Below, in pieces: positions 9,616 through 19,434 of a stretch of DNA of 64,000 bases (its first letter is position 1; each line of letters begins with the position of its first letter). The notes under the pieces were generated by a model. That model was not told where the DNA came from. It ran no database searches and worked only from the letters and a program-made list of their open reading frames with translations. The position numbers and the translations under genes were made by a program. This DNA is from Ectothiorhodospiraceae bacterium. Its GTDB lineage: Bacteria > Pseudomonadota > Gammaproteobacteria > Nitrococcales > Halorhodospiraceae. The stretch spans positions 39,324 to 103,323 of the forward strand of contig PUNM01000095.1 of the NCBI GenBank assembly GCA_003552625.1, in the 5' to 3' direction.

Positions 9616-12267
9616 ATGGACGAAGAGCAGAATGGCGATGGCGCCCTGCGCGAGGACATCCGGGAGCTCGGTGAGCTACTCGGAGAGACCCTCCAGGAGC
9701 AGGGCGGCCGCCCCTTGTTCGACACCGTCGAGCGCGTCCGCGGCCTGGCCAAGGCAGCCCGGGCCGGGGATGAGACGGCAGCACGGGAGTTGGAGCGCAT
9801 CCTCTCCGAACTTCCGCCGGAGCAGGTCATCCCCGTCGCCCGCGCCTTCTCCCAGTTCCTGAACCTGGCCAACATCGCGGAGCAGCACCACCGGGTTCGC
9901 CGCAGCCGGGAGTGGGCCCGCAGCCCGGAGACGCCCCCGCTGATCGGCTCCCTGTCGGAGACCCTTCCCCGGCTGGCCGGACAGATGGAACCGGAGGCGC
10001 TCCACGAGGCGGTCTGCAATCTGGACATCAACCTGGTCTTCACCGCACACCCCACCGAGGTGCAGCGGCGGACCATGCTTCAGAAGTACAACCGCATCGC
10101 CGGGCTGCTCGATAACCGCGACCGCTTTGGCCAGACCCCGAACGAAATGGCGGAGACGCGGCTCGCCCTGAAACGGGAGATCACCGCCGCGTGGCACAGC
10201 GATGAAGTTCGACGGCGGCGTCCGACCCCGCAGGACGAAGCCCGCTGGGGCCTGGCTGTCGTCGAGCAGACCCTCTGGGACGCAGTACCGCGCTATCTGC
10301 GCAGCCTCGATCATTCGCTGCGCCAGCACACCGGGCGTCCGCTTCCCCTGGACTGTGCGCCGATCACCTTCGGTTCGTGGATGGGCGGAGACCGGGACGG
10401 CAATCCGAACGTCACTCACCGGGTGACACGCGACGTCGCCATGCTCTCACGCTGGATGGCCGCCTACCTCTACGAGCGTGATATCCAGCGTCTGGTCTCC
10501 TCGCTTTCCCTGCAGGTCTGCGACGACGAGCTGCGCGCCGAGGTCGGCGGAGACGCCTGGGAACCGTACCGGGTCATTCTCAAGCGTCTGCGTGCCCGGT
10601 TGCGTCAAACCCTGCGCTGGGCCGAGGCGAAGATCCAGGGCGGACGGCCCCCTGAGGGCGACATCCTGCTCGACGTCGAAGAGCTCCGCCAGCCACTTCT
10701 GCGCTGCTACTACTCGCTGCAGCGGGTCGGCGCCGGTGTCGTGGCGGAGGGTGAACTCCTCGACACGATCCGCCGCGTGAGCTGTTTCGGGCTCACGCTG
10801 ATGCCGATGGATATCCGCCAGCACGCGGAACGCCACACCGCGGCCCTCGACGCCATCACGCGCGCGGTGGGCCTTGGCGGCTACGCGGACTGGGATGAGG
10901 AAACCCGCCAGCGCTGGCTGCTCGAAGAGCTCTCCCATCGGCGCCCCCTGATCCCGCTCGATTTCGAAACCGACAAGGACGTCCAGGAAACCCTCGACAC
11001 CTTCCGGATCATCGACGAGATCGGGCCCGACGCCGTCGGCGCCTACATCGTCTCCCACGCCGCGCGCCCTTCGGACGTGCTCGCCGTGGAGCTTCTGCAG
11101 AAGGAGTGCGGGGTGCAGCACCCGGCCCGGGTCGTCCCGCTTTTCGAGACCCGGGATACGCTGGTCGCCGCCGATCAGACGATGGAGACGCTCTTCGAGA
11201 GCAGCTGGTATCGAGAGCGGATCGCCGGGCGCCAGGAGATCATGATCGGCTATTCCGACTCCACCAAGGACGCCGGGCACCTGACGGCCAACTGGACCCT
11301 CTTCCAGGCGCAGGAGAAGCTCGTCGCCCTCTCCCGGCGCCAGCGGGTGGAGCTCACGCTCTTCCACGGTCGCGGCGGCAGCGTAGGCCGCGGCGGTGGA
11401 CCCACCCACTCGGCAATCCTTGCGCAGCCCCCCGGCTCCGTGGACGGTACGCTGCGGGTTACGGAGCAGGGCGAGGTCATCCAGGCCAAGTTCGGCCTGC
11501 CAGGCATCGCACTGCGCAACCTTGAGCTCTACACGTCGTCAGTGCTCGACGCCACGGTCCATCCACCGGCCTCTCCGTCACCGCGCTGGCGGGAGATCAT
11601 GCACCGGCTCAGCGATCGGGCCATGTCGGCCTATCGCGGGACGGTCAAGGAGCGCCCGGAGTTCATGGACTACTTCCGGGCCGCTACCCCGATCGACGAG
11701 ATCTCGCGGCTGACCATCGGCAGCCGTCCGGCCAAGCGCACGCCGGACCAGATGACCGTGGATAGCCTGCGTGCCATCCCCTGGGTCTTTGCCTGGACTC
11801 AGACACGCCTGATGCTGCCGGCCTGGCTCGGCGTCGGCGAGGCCCTCGAGGAAGCCATCGAGGAAGGCCTGGCTGAAGAACTGCAGCAGATGTTCGAGCA
11901 GTGGCCCTTCTTTGAGGCGTTCCTGGAGATGGTGGAAATGGTGGTCGCCAAGGCGGAGCCAGGGGTCAACCGACTCTACGAACGGACCCTGGTCGACGAG
12001 GAACTCCACGGCATCGGCGACGAATTGCGGGAACGCTTCGAGCGTACCCGTCAGGCCCTGCTCACGGTGACCGGACACGACGCTCCCCTGGCGAACTTCC
12101 CGGTGGTCCGCCGCGCCGTGGCGGTGCGCAACCCCTACGTCGATCCGCTCAACCTCCTTCAAGTCGAACTATTGCGTCGCTCGCGGCTTTGTGAAGACGA
12201 CTCGCTGCGCCGCGGATTGCAGGTGGTGATCAACGGCATCGCCGCCGGCATGCGGAATACGGGATAA
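9616..12267 (+). CDS. ppc: Phosphoenolpyruvate carboxylase
   Basis: An 883-aa enzyme, the same length as E. coli PEPC, that carboxylates PEP with bicarbonate to oxaloacetate and so refills the TCA cycle. Catalytic landmarks are present: VFTAHPTEVQRRT with the essential His near residue 143, GSWMGGDRDGNPNVT near 255, MIGYSDSTKDAG with the lysine near 550, the glycine loop FHGRGGSVGRGGGP near 585, and the conserved C-terminus ending AGMRNTG. The N-terminus is strongly acidic, consistent with a halophile. AAGAGGA precedes the ATG. Its place right after icd puts two oxaloacetate/2-oxoglutarate supply enzymes together, possibly in one transcript. Confidence 0.97.
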   Translation: MDEEQNGDGALREDIRELGELLGETLQEQGGRPLFDTVERVRGLAKAARAGDETAARELERILSELPPEQVIPVARAFSQFLNLANIAEQHHRVRRSREWARSPETPPLIGSLSETLPRLAGQMEPEALHEAVCNLDINLVFTAHPTEVQRRTMLQKYNRIAGLLDNRDRFGQTPNEMAETRLALKREITAAWHSDEVRRRRPTPQDEARWGLAVVEQTLWDAVPRYLRSLDHSLRQHTGRPLPLDCAPITFGSWMGGDRDGNPNVTHRVTRDVAMLSRWMAAYLYERDIQRLVSSLSLQVCDDELRAEVGGDAWEPYRVILKRLRARLRQTLRWAEAKIQGGRPPEGDILLDVEELRQPLLRCYYSLQRVGAGVVAEGELLDTIRRVSCFGLTLMPMDIRQHAERHTAALDAITRAVGLGGYADWDEETRQRWLLEELSHRRPLIPLDFETDKDVQETLDTFRIIDEIGPDAVGAYIVSHAARPSDVLAVELLQKECGVQHPARVVPLFETRDTLVAADQTMETLFESSWYRERIAGRQEIMIGYSDSTKDAGHLTANWTLFQAQEKLVALSRRQRVELTLFHGRGGSVGRGGGPTHSAILAQPPGSVDGTLRVTEQGEVIQAKFGLPGIALRNLELYTSSVLDATVHPPASPSPRWREIMHRLSDRAMSAYRGTVKERPEFMDYFRAATPIDEISRLTIGSRPAKRTPDQMTVDSLRAIPWVFAWTQTRLMLPAWLGVGEALEEAIEEGLAEELQQMFEQWPFFEAFLEMVEMVVAKAEPGVNRLYERTLVDEELHGIGDELRERFERTRQALLTVTGHDAPLANFPVVRRAVAVRNPYVDPLNLLQVELLRRSRLCEDDSLRRGLQVVINGIAAGMRNTG

Positions 12268-12290
12268 ACAAGGCCCAAGAGTCTGGACCC

Positions 12291-12938
12291 ATGCATGACT
12301 ACCAGGAAGATTTCATTCGCTTCGCCCTCGACCGTGGCGTACTGCGTTTTGGCCGCTTTACGCTAAAGTCCGGCCGCGAGAGCCCCTATTTCTTCAACAC
12401 TGGGCTTTTCAACAGCGGCACAGCCCTGAGCAAGCTCGGCCGTTGCTACGTGGAGGCGCTAACCCGGGCCCAGGTGGACTTCGACCTCGTCTACGGCCCC
12501 GCGTACAAGGGCATCCCGCTGGCAACCGGCCTCGCCATGGCGCTGGCGGAGACCCGGGGTCGTGACGTGCCCTACGCTTTCGACCGCAAAGAGGAAAAAG
12601 ACCACGGCGAGGGAGGCCGGCTGGTCGGCGCCCCGGTCGAGGGTCGCCGCGCCGTCATCGTCGATGACGTGGTCTCCTCAGGGCAGTCCATCCGGGAGGC
12701 AGCCGAGCTCATTCGCGCCGCCGACGGCACCATCGCCGCCGTGGCCATCGCTCTGGACCGCAAGGAGCGCGGCGAGGACGCTGTCTCCGCCGTCCGCGAG
12801 GTGGAGCAGCGGCTCGGGGCACCCGTCATCCCGATCATCACCCTCGACCACCTTGAGGAGTACTTGAGCGACCAGGGCGGACGTGACGATACCCTTGAGG
12901 CGATTCGGACCTATCGGCGGCGCTACGGGGCCGAGTAA
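12291..12938 (+). CDS. pyrE: Orotate phosphoribosyltransferase
   Basis: A 215-aa enzyme that joins orotate to PRPP to form OMP in pyrimidine synthesis. It shows FGRFTLKSGRESPYFFNTG near the N-terminus, the DLVYGPAYKGIPLA orotate-binding region, the YAFDRKEEKDHGEGG catalytic loop (residues ~97-111) and the PRPP motif RAVIVDDVVSSGQS. Length matches the family. In pseudomonads pyrE follows argB; here it is 6 kb from argB and follows ppc by 23 nt. No attenuator-like leader is visible in that gap. Confidence 0.96.
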   Translation: MHDYQEDFIRFALDRGVLRFGRFTLKSGRESPYFFNTGLFNSGTALSKLGRCYVEALTRAQVDFDLVYGPAYKGIPLATGLAMALAETRGRDVPYAFDRKEEKDHGEGGRLVGAPVEGRRAVIVDDVVSSGQSIREAAELIRAADGTIAAVAIALDRKERGEDAVSAVREVEQRLGAPVIPIITLDHLEEYLSDQGGRDDTLEAIRTYRRRYGAE

Positions 12939-12950
12939 AGCGCCGGCGCG

Positions 12951-12979
12951 TTGGCAAGGGGAACGGCGACGGTTAGGAT
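12951..12979 (+). promoter_or_regulatory. Candidate sigma70 promoter for the RND efflux operon
   Basis: TTGGCA (12951-12956), a 17-nt spacer, then TAGGAT (12974-12979): 5/6 and 4/6 matches to the -35 and -10 consensus. It lies just after pyrE and would start a transcript about 38 nt before the adaptor ATG. Assigned by eye only. Confidence 0.4.
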
Positions 12980-13023
12980 GGGGACCTGATTCCTCGTTCA
13001 GTAACGGCACCCACACCGACGGC

Positions 13024-14163
13024 ATGGACGCACCCCACCTCTCCCCCTGTACGCAAGCGCCGTCGGCTCGCCGGCTCAGAGCCCTGAGAACCGGCGCCAC
13101 CCTTGCACTCGCAGTACTGCTCAGCGCCGCCTGCGATGTCATTGAGGAGCCCGAGGCGCCGGAACCGGAGCCGAGGCCGGTCAAGACGCTCAAGCTTGAG
13201 GCCCCCGACCAGCTCGCCGAGCGCCGCTTTACCGGTCGTATCCAGTCTCAGCACCGGGCCTGGGTGTCGTTCCGGGTCGGAGGCGAACTCGAGGCGATGC
13301 ACGCGGACGTCGGCGACCACGTGGAGGCCGGCGCGGTCCTCGCTGAGCTGGATGACGAAGACTACGCCCGCGAGGTCGAAGAGCTCGAGGCCCGGCTGGA
13401 GGCGGCCAAAGCACGCCACGCCTTCGCGGCCACCGAGTATCTGCGCGCCGCAAGCCTGGTCGAGGAGGAGGCGATCACCCGCTCTGAGTACGACCAGGCT
13501 GCCCGGCAGCGCGATGAAGCCCGCGCCGAGGCCGCATCGCTGCGCGCCGGACTCGCTCTGGCGCGGGATCAGCTCGCCTACACCCGGCTTGAGGCGCCCT
13601 TTGACGGCGCGATCGCCGAGCGGCGCTTCGACCCCCATGAGGCCGTGCCCCCTCAGGAACCTGTGTTCATGCTCGAGGATCTGGAGCAGCTCGAGGTGGA
13701 GGTAGGGATTCCGGAGGAGCTCATGGCCTTCCGGGACCGGATTCGCGATGTCCGCATACGCGTGCCGGCGCTGGATGCCGTCTACCCCGGCCTGCTGCGC
13801 ACGGTCGGCGTCGATATCATGCCGGAGCGTCAGACCTACCCCATCCGCGCCGGGATCACCGAGCCGGATGAGGCCCTGCTGCCGGGGATGACCGCGGAGG
13901 TCATTCTCGAGGCCGACCTGAGCCCGGACGAGCATTTCCGGATCCCGCTGACCGCCGTTCATGAGCACGACGGGGAGCGTAAAGTCTGGATCCGCGACAG
14001 CGACGGGCAGGTCTACCGCCGTGCGGTCGAGATCGCGGCCCTGGACCGGGACAGCGCCCTTGTCCACAGCGGTCTGGAGGCGGGCGATGAGGTGGTCACT
14101 GCCGGCGTCCACCACCTGCAGCCGGGTCAGCCGACACGCCGCCTGGAGCCGGAGGGGCCGTGA
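13024..14163 (+). CDS. RND efflux periplasmic adaptor lipoprotein (HlyD/MFP family)
   Basis: A 379-aa membrane-fusion protein. After a basic N-terminus, the hydrophobic stretch ATLALAVLLSAAC gives a lipobox with Cys37 as the lipidated residue, so it is probably anchored in the inner membrane. The mature part has the biotinyl-lipoyl-like halves (RIQSQHRAWVSFRVGGELEAM and TRLEAPFDGAIAERRF) flanking a coiled coil of Glu/Ala/Arg-rich helices (~110-185), then beta-barrel and membrane-proximal domains. It links an RND pump to a TolC-type channel. GTGA overlap couples it to the pump gene. No outer-membrane channel or TetR-type regulator lies next to it. An upstream in-frame start at 12883 overlaps pyrE and is rejected. 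Confidence 0.92.
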   Translation: MDAPHLSPCTQAPSARRLRALRTGATLALAVLLSAACDVIEEPEAPEPEPRPVKTLKLEAPDQLAERRFTGRIQSQHRAWVSFRVGGELEAMHADVGDHVEAGAVLAELDDEDYAREVEELEARLEAAKARHAFAATEYLRAASLVEEEAITRSEYDQAARQRDEARAEAASLRAGLALARDQLAYTRLEAPFDGAIAERRFDPHEAVPPQEPVFMLEDLEQLEVEVGIPEELMAFRDRIRDVRIRVPALDAVYPGLLRTVGVDIMPERQTYPIRAGITEPDEALLPGMTAEVILEADLSPDEHFRIPLTAVHEHDGERKVWIRDSDGQVYRRAVEIAALDRDSALVHSGLEAGDEVVTAGVHHLQPGQPTRRLEPEGP

Positions 14164-17100
14164 ACCTCGGCGCCTGGAGCCTGGCCCGCACGCGACTCAT
14201 TGCCTTCGCGACGGTCGTCCTCGCGCTCTCCGGGGTCTGGGCCTACGGGCAACTCGGCCAGCTGGAAGACCCGGATTTCACCATCCACACGGCCCTGGTT
14301 CAGGCCGAGTATCCGGGGGCCCGGGCCGAGCGCGTCGAGCGCGAGGTCACGGAGGTTCTCGAGCGCCATATCCAGCAGCTCGAAGAACTCGAGGAGCTGG
14401 AGTCGGTCAGCCGCGATGGCGACACCATCATTTACGTCGATGTGGACGAGCGCTACACCGGGGCCCGCCTCCGGCAGATCTGGGACGAGCTGAATAAAAA
14501 GGTCCACCGCGCCGCCCGGGAACTGCCCGACGGGGTGCGCGGCCCCGTGGTCGATGACGACTACGGCGACGTTTTCGGCCTGCTCTTCGCGGTTACCGGC
14601 GAAGGTCACTCCCTGCGCGCCATCGATGACTACGCCGATGAGTTGCGCCGGGAACTCCTTCGCGTCCCCGGCGTGGCGCGCGCCGAGCTCTTCGGGCGTC
14701 AGGGGGAGCGGATCTTCGTTGAAATCAGCCGGGAACGGGTGGCGGCGCTGGGCCTTCACCCGGGGCAAATCGCCCAGACCCTGCAGCGCCAGAACGTCAT
14801 CGCTCCCGGCGGCGCCATCGACCTCGACGATCAACGCCTCGGACTCTTCGTCAGCGGCGTCTTCGACACCGTTGAGGACGTCCGCGAAGTCTCCATTCGC
14901 AATCCGGAGACCGACGAGCGCATCTACCTGCGTGATATTGCCGAGGTACACCGCGGCTTCGCCGATCCGCCAGAGCGGATCTTCCGCCACGAAGGGGAAC
15001 CGGGCGTGGCACTGGGCATCTCCCCCGCCCCGGGCACGAACGTGGTCGAACTCGGCGAGCGGGTCCAGCAGCGCCTGGCGGAGCTCGAGCCGGAGCGCCC
15101 CGTGGGAATCGAGCTGCACACCGTCAATGACCAACCGCAGACAGTGCGCGAGGCCATCACGGAGTTCATGACGAACCTCGGCACCGCGGTGGCCATTGTC
15201 CTCGGCGTGCTGCTCGTCGCCCTGGGCTGGCGCAGCGGCCTGATCGTCGGCATCGGCGTACCTCTGACCATTCTCGGCACCTTCGTGCTGATGGTCATCA
15301 CCGGCATCGATCTCCACCGGGTATCTCTGGGCGCGCTCATCGTCGTCCTCGGCATGCTGGTGGATAACGCCATTGTGGTCGCCGAGCTGACGATGACCCG
15401 CATCCAGCGCGGGGTTGCGCGCGCTGAAGCGGCCCGCCAGGCCGTGGGCGAGACCGCCGGCCCCCTGCTCATCGGTACGGCCATCGCTGCCCTTGCCTTC
15501 TCGCCGATCAGTTTCACCCCCACGGCCGTTGGCGAGTTCACCAGTTCCCTGTTCTGGGTGGTGGCCTTCGCTCTGGTGATCAGCTGGCTACTGGCCGTGA
15601 CACTGACGACACTGCTCGCCTACCGCTTCCTCCCCGCTCCTCAGGACGGCGAAGCGCAGGATCCGCACGACACCTTCATCCACCGCGCCTACCGCCGGGT
15701 CCTGCGGGGAATGCTGCGCTACCGCACAACGACCCTGACCATCACGCTGGCACTGGTTCTGGCCGCGGTGGCCGCCTTCACGCTGGTCCCCCGGATCTTC
15801 TTCCCGGCCGCTGACCGGGAGCAGTTCCTCATCGATCACTGGCGCGGCGAGGGGACACGGATTGAAGCCGTCGCCGAGGATACCGCCCGCATCGAGGCGT
15901 TCCTCCACGCGCACGAGGACGTCGCGGCGGTCACCACCTTCATCGGCGAAGGCGCCCCCCGCTTCTACCTTCCGATGATCCCGGAGCTGCCCAACCCGGC
16001 CTATGCGCAATTGCTGGTCGCCACGGAGCCGGGCAGTGATCTGCAGGCGGTCATGGCCGACGTGGAAGCTTGGCTCGACGACCGCTACGCCGACGCGGAG
16101 CCGCGCGTGCGGCCGCTCATGCTTGGCGACCCGGTCCGCTACCCGGTCGAACTGCGAATATCGGGCCCCCGGGACCACGCCGAACTGCGCGCCGTCGCCG
16201 AGGAGGTCCGGGACTGGCTTGCCGCCCGGCCGGAGACCCTGGGCACGCGGCACAACTGGCGTCAAAAGGCGATCTCCCTGGATATTGACGTGGATCAGGA
16301 GCGGGCCCGCGCGGCCGGCCTGTCCACTGAGGAAATCGCCGAGACCCTGGAGATGGCTTACGACGACGGACCGATCGGCGTGCTGATCGACGGTGATCGC
16401 CGCCTGCCCATCCACTGGTATCTACCGGAAACCGATCGCGGCGACTTATCCCGGCTCGATACCCTGGCCATATGGCCCCGCGATGGCGAGCATCCGATCC
16501 CACTGCGCCAGGTGGCGTCCATCGAGCCGGCGTGGGAGGAGCGCAGCATCTGGCGCCAGGACCGAGTGCCGACAGTAACCGTCCAGGCCGACCTGGTGCC
16601 CGAGGCGACCGCCGAAGGGCTGGTGGAGGCTGTAGACGATGAGCTGCGCCAACTCGACCTGCCGGATAACGTGGAACTCGCCTGGGGCGGGGAGGCCGAG
16701 GCAGCTTGGCAGGCCCGCACCGATGTGCTGGTTTTTGTCCCCCTGGTCCTGGCGATCATGGCGCTCCTGCTCGTCGGCCAGTTCAACAGCCTGCGCGATG
16801 CCGCCGTTGTGGCGCTGACCGTGCCGCTGGGGTTGATCGGTGTGGTGGTCGGCCTGCTCGCCTTTCAACAGCCCTTCGGCTTCATCGCGATGCTCGGCGC
16901 TATGAGCCTCGCCGGAATGCTCATCCGCAATGCCATCGTCCTGGTGGAGCAGATCCGCCTGCATCGGGCGGACGGCATGGACACCCTGGCGGCGATTACC
17001 GAGGCCGGTGTCGGACGCATGCGCCCCGTTCTGCTCACCGCAGCGACGACCATCCTGGGCATGATCCCGCTGGCCCTATCGGGCCCGTTCTGGGCACCGA

Positions 17101-17249
17101 TGGCCATTGCCGTCATGTCCGGGCTAGCGTTCGGAACGGTCCTGATCCTCGGTCTGGTACCCACCCTTTACGCGCTTCTGCACCGCGCGGAACGCCCACA
17201 GGGGCCGCCACCGGAGCCAGCCGGCGGCGCACCGGAACGAACAGTGTGA
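14160..17249 (+). CDS. RND efflux pump, inner-membrane transporter (AcrB superfamily)
   Basis: A 1029-aa RND transporter with the usual twofold layout: TM1 near residues 10-30, a large periplasmic loop, TM2-6 (~335-500), TM7 (~530), a second loop, and TM8-12 (~855-1010). TM4 carries LGMLVDNAIVVAE, with one of the two Asp residues found in AcrB (D-D becomes D-N), as in several RND subfamilies. The TM10 region carries LIRNAIVLVEQI, with Arg where AcrB has its relay Lys. It is proton-driven and exports small molecules with the upstream adaptor. The substrate cannot be told from sequence. The start is GTG, overlapping the adaptor stop. Confidence 0.92.
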   Translation: MNLGAWSLARTRLIAFATVVLALSGVWAYGQLGQLEDPDFTIHTALVQAEYPGARAERVEREVTEVLERHIQQLEELEELESVSRDGDTIIYVDVDERYTGARLRQIWDELNKKVHRAARELPDGVRGPVVDDDYGDVFGLLFAVTGEGHSLRAIDDYADELRRELLRVPGVARAELFGRQGERIFVEISRERVAALGLHPGQIAQTLQRQNVIAPGGAIDLDDQRLGLFVSGVFDTVEDVREVSIRNPETDERIYLRDIAEVHRGFADPPERIFRHEGEPGVALGISPAPGTNVVELGERVQQRLAELEPERPVGIELHTVNDQPQTVREAITEFMTNLGTAVAIVLGVLLVALGWRSGLIVGIGVPLTILGTFVLMVITGIDLHRVSLGALIVVLGMLVDNAIVVAELTMTRIQRGVARAEAARQAVGETAGPLLIGTAIAALAFSPISFTPTAVGEFTSSLFWVVAFALVISWLLAVTLTTLLAYRFLPAPQDGEAQDPHDTFIHRAYRRVLRGMLRYRTTTLTITLALVLAAVAAFTLVPRIFFPAADREQFLIDHWRGEGTRIEAVAEDTARIEAFLHAHEDVAAVTTFIGEGAPRFYLPMIPELPNPAYAQLLVATEPGSDLQAVMADVEAWLDDRYADAEPRVRPLMLGDPVRYPVELRISGPRDHAELRAVAEEVRDWLAARPETLGTRHNWRQKAISLDIDVDQERARAAGLSTEEIAETLEMAYDDGPIGVLIDGDRRLPIHWYLPETDRGDLSRLDTLAIWPRDGEHPIPLRQVASIEPAWEERSIWRQDRVPTVTVQADLVPEATAEGLVEAVDDELRQLDLPDNVELAWGGEAEAAWQARTDVLVFVPLVLAIMALLLVGQFNSLRDAAVVALTVPLGLIGVVVGLLAFQQPFGFIAMLGAMSLAGMLIRNAIVLVEQIRLHRADGMDTLAAITEAGVGRMRPVLLTAATTILGMIPLALSGPFWAPMAIAVMSGLAFGTVLILGLVPTLYALLHRAERPQGPPPEPAGGAPERTV

Positions 17250-17326
17250 CTTGCAAGCCTGGCGGAAAAGCCGGAGACTCCCGCCCCTGACGAATCGTTC
17301 ACCCTCCAGGCGTAACCGGATACCCC

Positions 17327-18481
17327 ATGCCGTTACCGCAGCTTGCGATCACCCTTTACTGCACCATCCTCGCCTACTCCACGATCTACGCCCCGCAGCC
17401 GCTGCTACCGGCACTCCAGGGCGTCTTCTCGGTCAGCGAGCCCAAGGCATCGCTGCTGATGACGGTCACGCTGCTGCCCCTGGCCATTGCTCCCATCGTT
17501 TACGGCTTCGTCCTGCAAAGGGTCTCCACCCGGCGCCTTTTGACCGTAGCCACCGGACTGCTCGCGTTGACCCAGCTGGCTCTGGCAGCTGCTCCCAGCT
17601 TCGAGGCTCTCCTTGCCCTTCGCCTGATGCAGGGCCTGCTGATCCCGGCGATCCTGACCGCCCTGATGACGTACCTGGCCGCCAATGCCGGGCCCAGCCG
17701 AACCACCCGGGTCATGGCGGGTTATGTGGCGGCAACGGTGATGGGCGGCTTCCTGGGACGGGCCATCTCCGGTGCCGTGGCGACAGCCTGGGGCTGGGAG
17801 GCGGCCTTCTTCCTCTTCGGTTTGGGCTTGGCGCTGTGCGCCGCGCTACTGCTGCGCCTCGACGCCGACCCGGAGGCAGGTTTCCGGCGGCTGCGCTGGC
17901 AGGCGGTCACGGAGATCCTCCGCCAGCCCCGGGCACTGCGCGTCTACGGGGCGATCTTCTGCGCCTTCTTCGTCTTTGCCTCTTTGCTGAACTTCCTGCC
18001 GTTTCGCCTGGTGGAGCTGGATACCGGGCTCAGTGAGCTCGGCATTGCCCTGATGTATACCGGCTACCTGATGGGAGTGGTAACGGCCCTCGGGTCCCTG
18101 CAGGTCGCCGAGCGTGTCGGTGGACTGGTCAGCGCCATGCTGCTGGGTACGCTGATCTTCGCCGGCTCCCTGCTGTTCTTTATCGGGCCCTGGGTGGCAG
18201 TAATGGCCGCGGGGATGTTCGTCTTCTGCGCCGGGATGTTCCTGATCCACTCGTTGGCGCCGGGGTTCCTGAACCGGAACACCGAGGGGGAGACTGGGGT
18301 GATGAACGGGCTCTACATCGCCTTTTACTACGCCGGCGGCGCGGTGGGATCCTGGCTGCCGGGCTACCTCTACTACGGCTACAGCTGGGAGCTCTACGTG
18401 GCCTCGTTGGCGGCCATGCTGGCGGTGGCGGCCCTTCTGGTCCACGGGCTGCGCAGCGACCGGGCCCCGGCCGGCACGTAA
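17327..18481 (+). CDS. MFS transporter, YnfM-like
   Basis: A 384-aa major-facilitator protein with 12 predicted membrane segments. It opens with a short N-terminus, YSTIYAPQPLLPAL in the first loop, and YGFVLQRVSTRRLL as the loop 2-3 motif, then GLLIPAILTALMTYLA and GYVAATVMGGFLGR. This resembles the E. coli YnfM/arabinose-efflux group of drug-proton antiporters. Substrate unknown. It lies 77 nt after the RND pump on the same strand, so an export cluster is possible, and it ends convergently 37 nt from argB. No clear terminator separates them. Confidence 0.82.
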   Translation: MPLPQLAITLYCTILAYSTIYAPQPLLPALQGVFSVSEPKASLLMTVTLLPLAIAPIVYGFVLQRVSTRRLLTVATGLLALTQLALAAAPSFEALLALRLMQGLLIPAILTALMTYLAANAGPSRTTRVMAGYVAATVMGGFLGRAISGAVATAWGWEAAFFLFGLGLALCAALLLRLDADPEAGFRRLRWQAVTEILRQPRALRVYGAIFCAFFVFASLLNFLPFRLVELDTGLSELGIALMYTGYLMGVVTALGSLQVAERVGGLVSAMLLGTLIFAGSLLFFIGPWVAVMAAGMFVFCAGMFLIHSLAPGFLNRNTEGETGVMNGLYIAFYYAGGAVGSWLPGYLYYGYSWELYVASLAAMLAVAALLVHGLRSDRAPAGT

Positions 18482-18518
18482 CCCGGGGAAACGGCCACCG
18501 CTTTCGAGGGCGGGCCTC

Positions 18519-19427
<909 letters not shown>

Positions 19428-19434
19428 TTAGGTT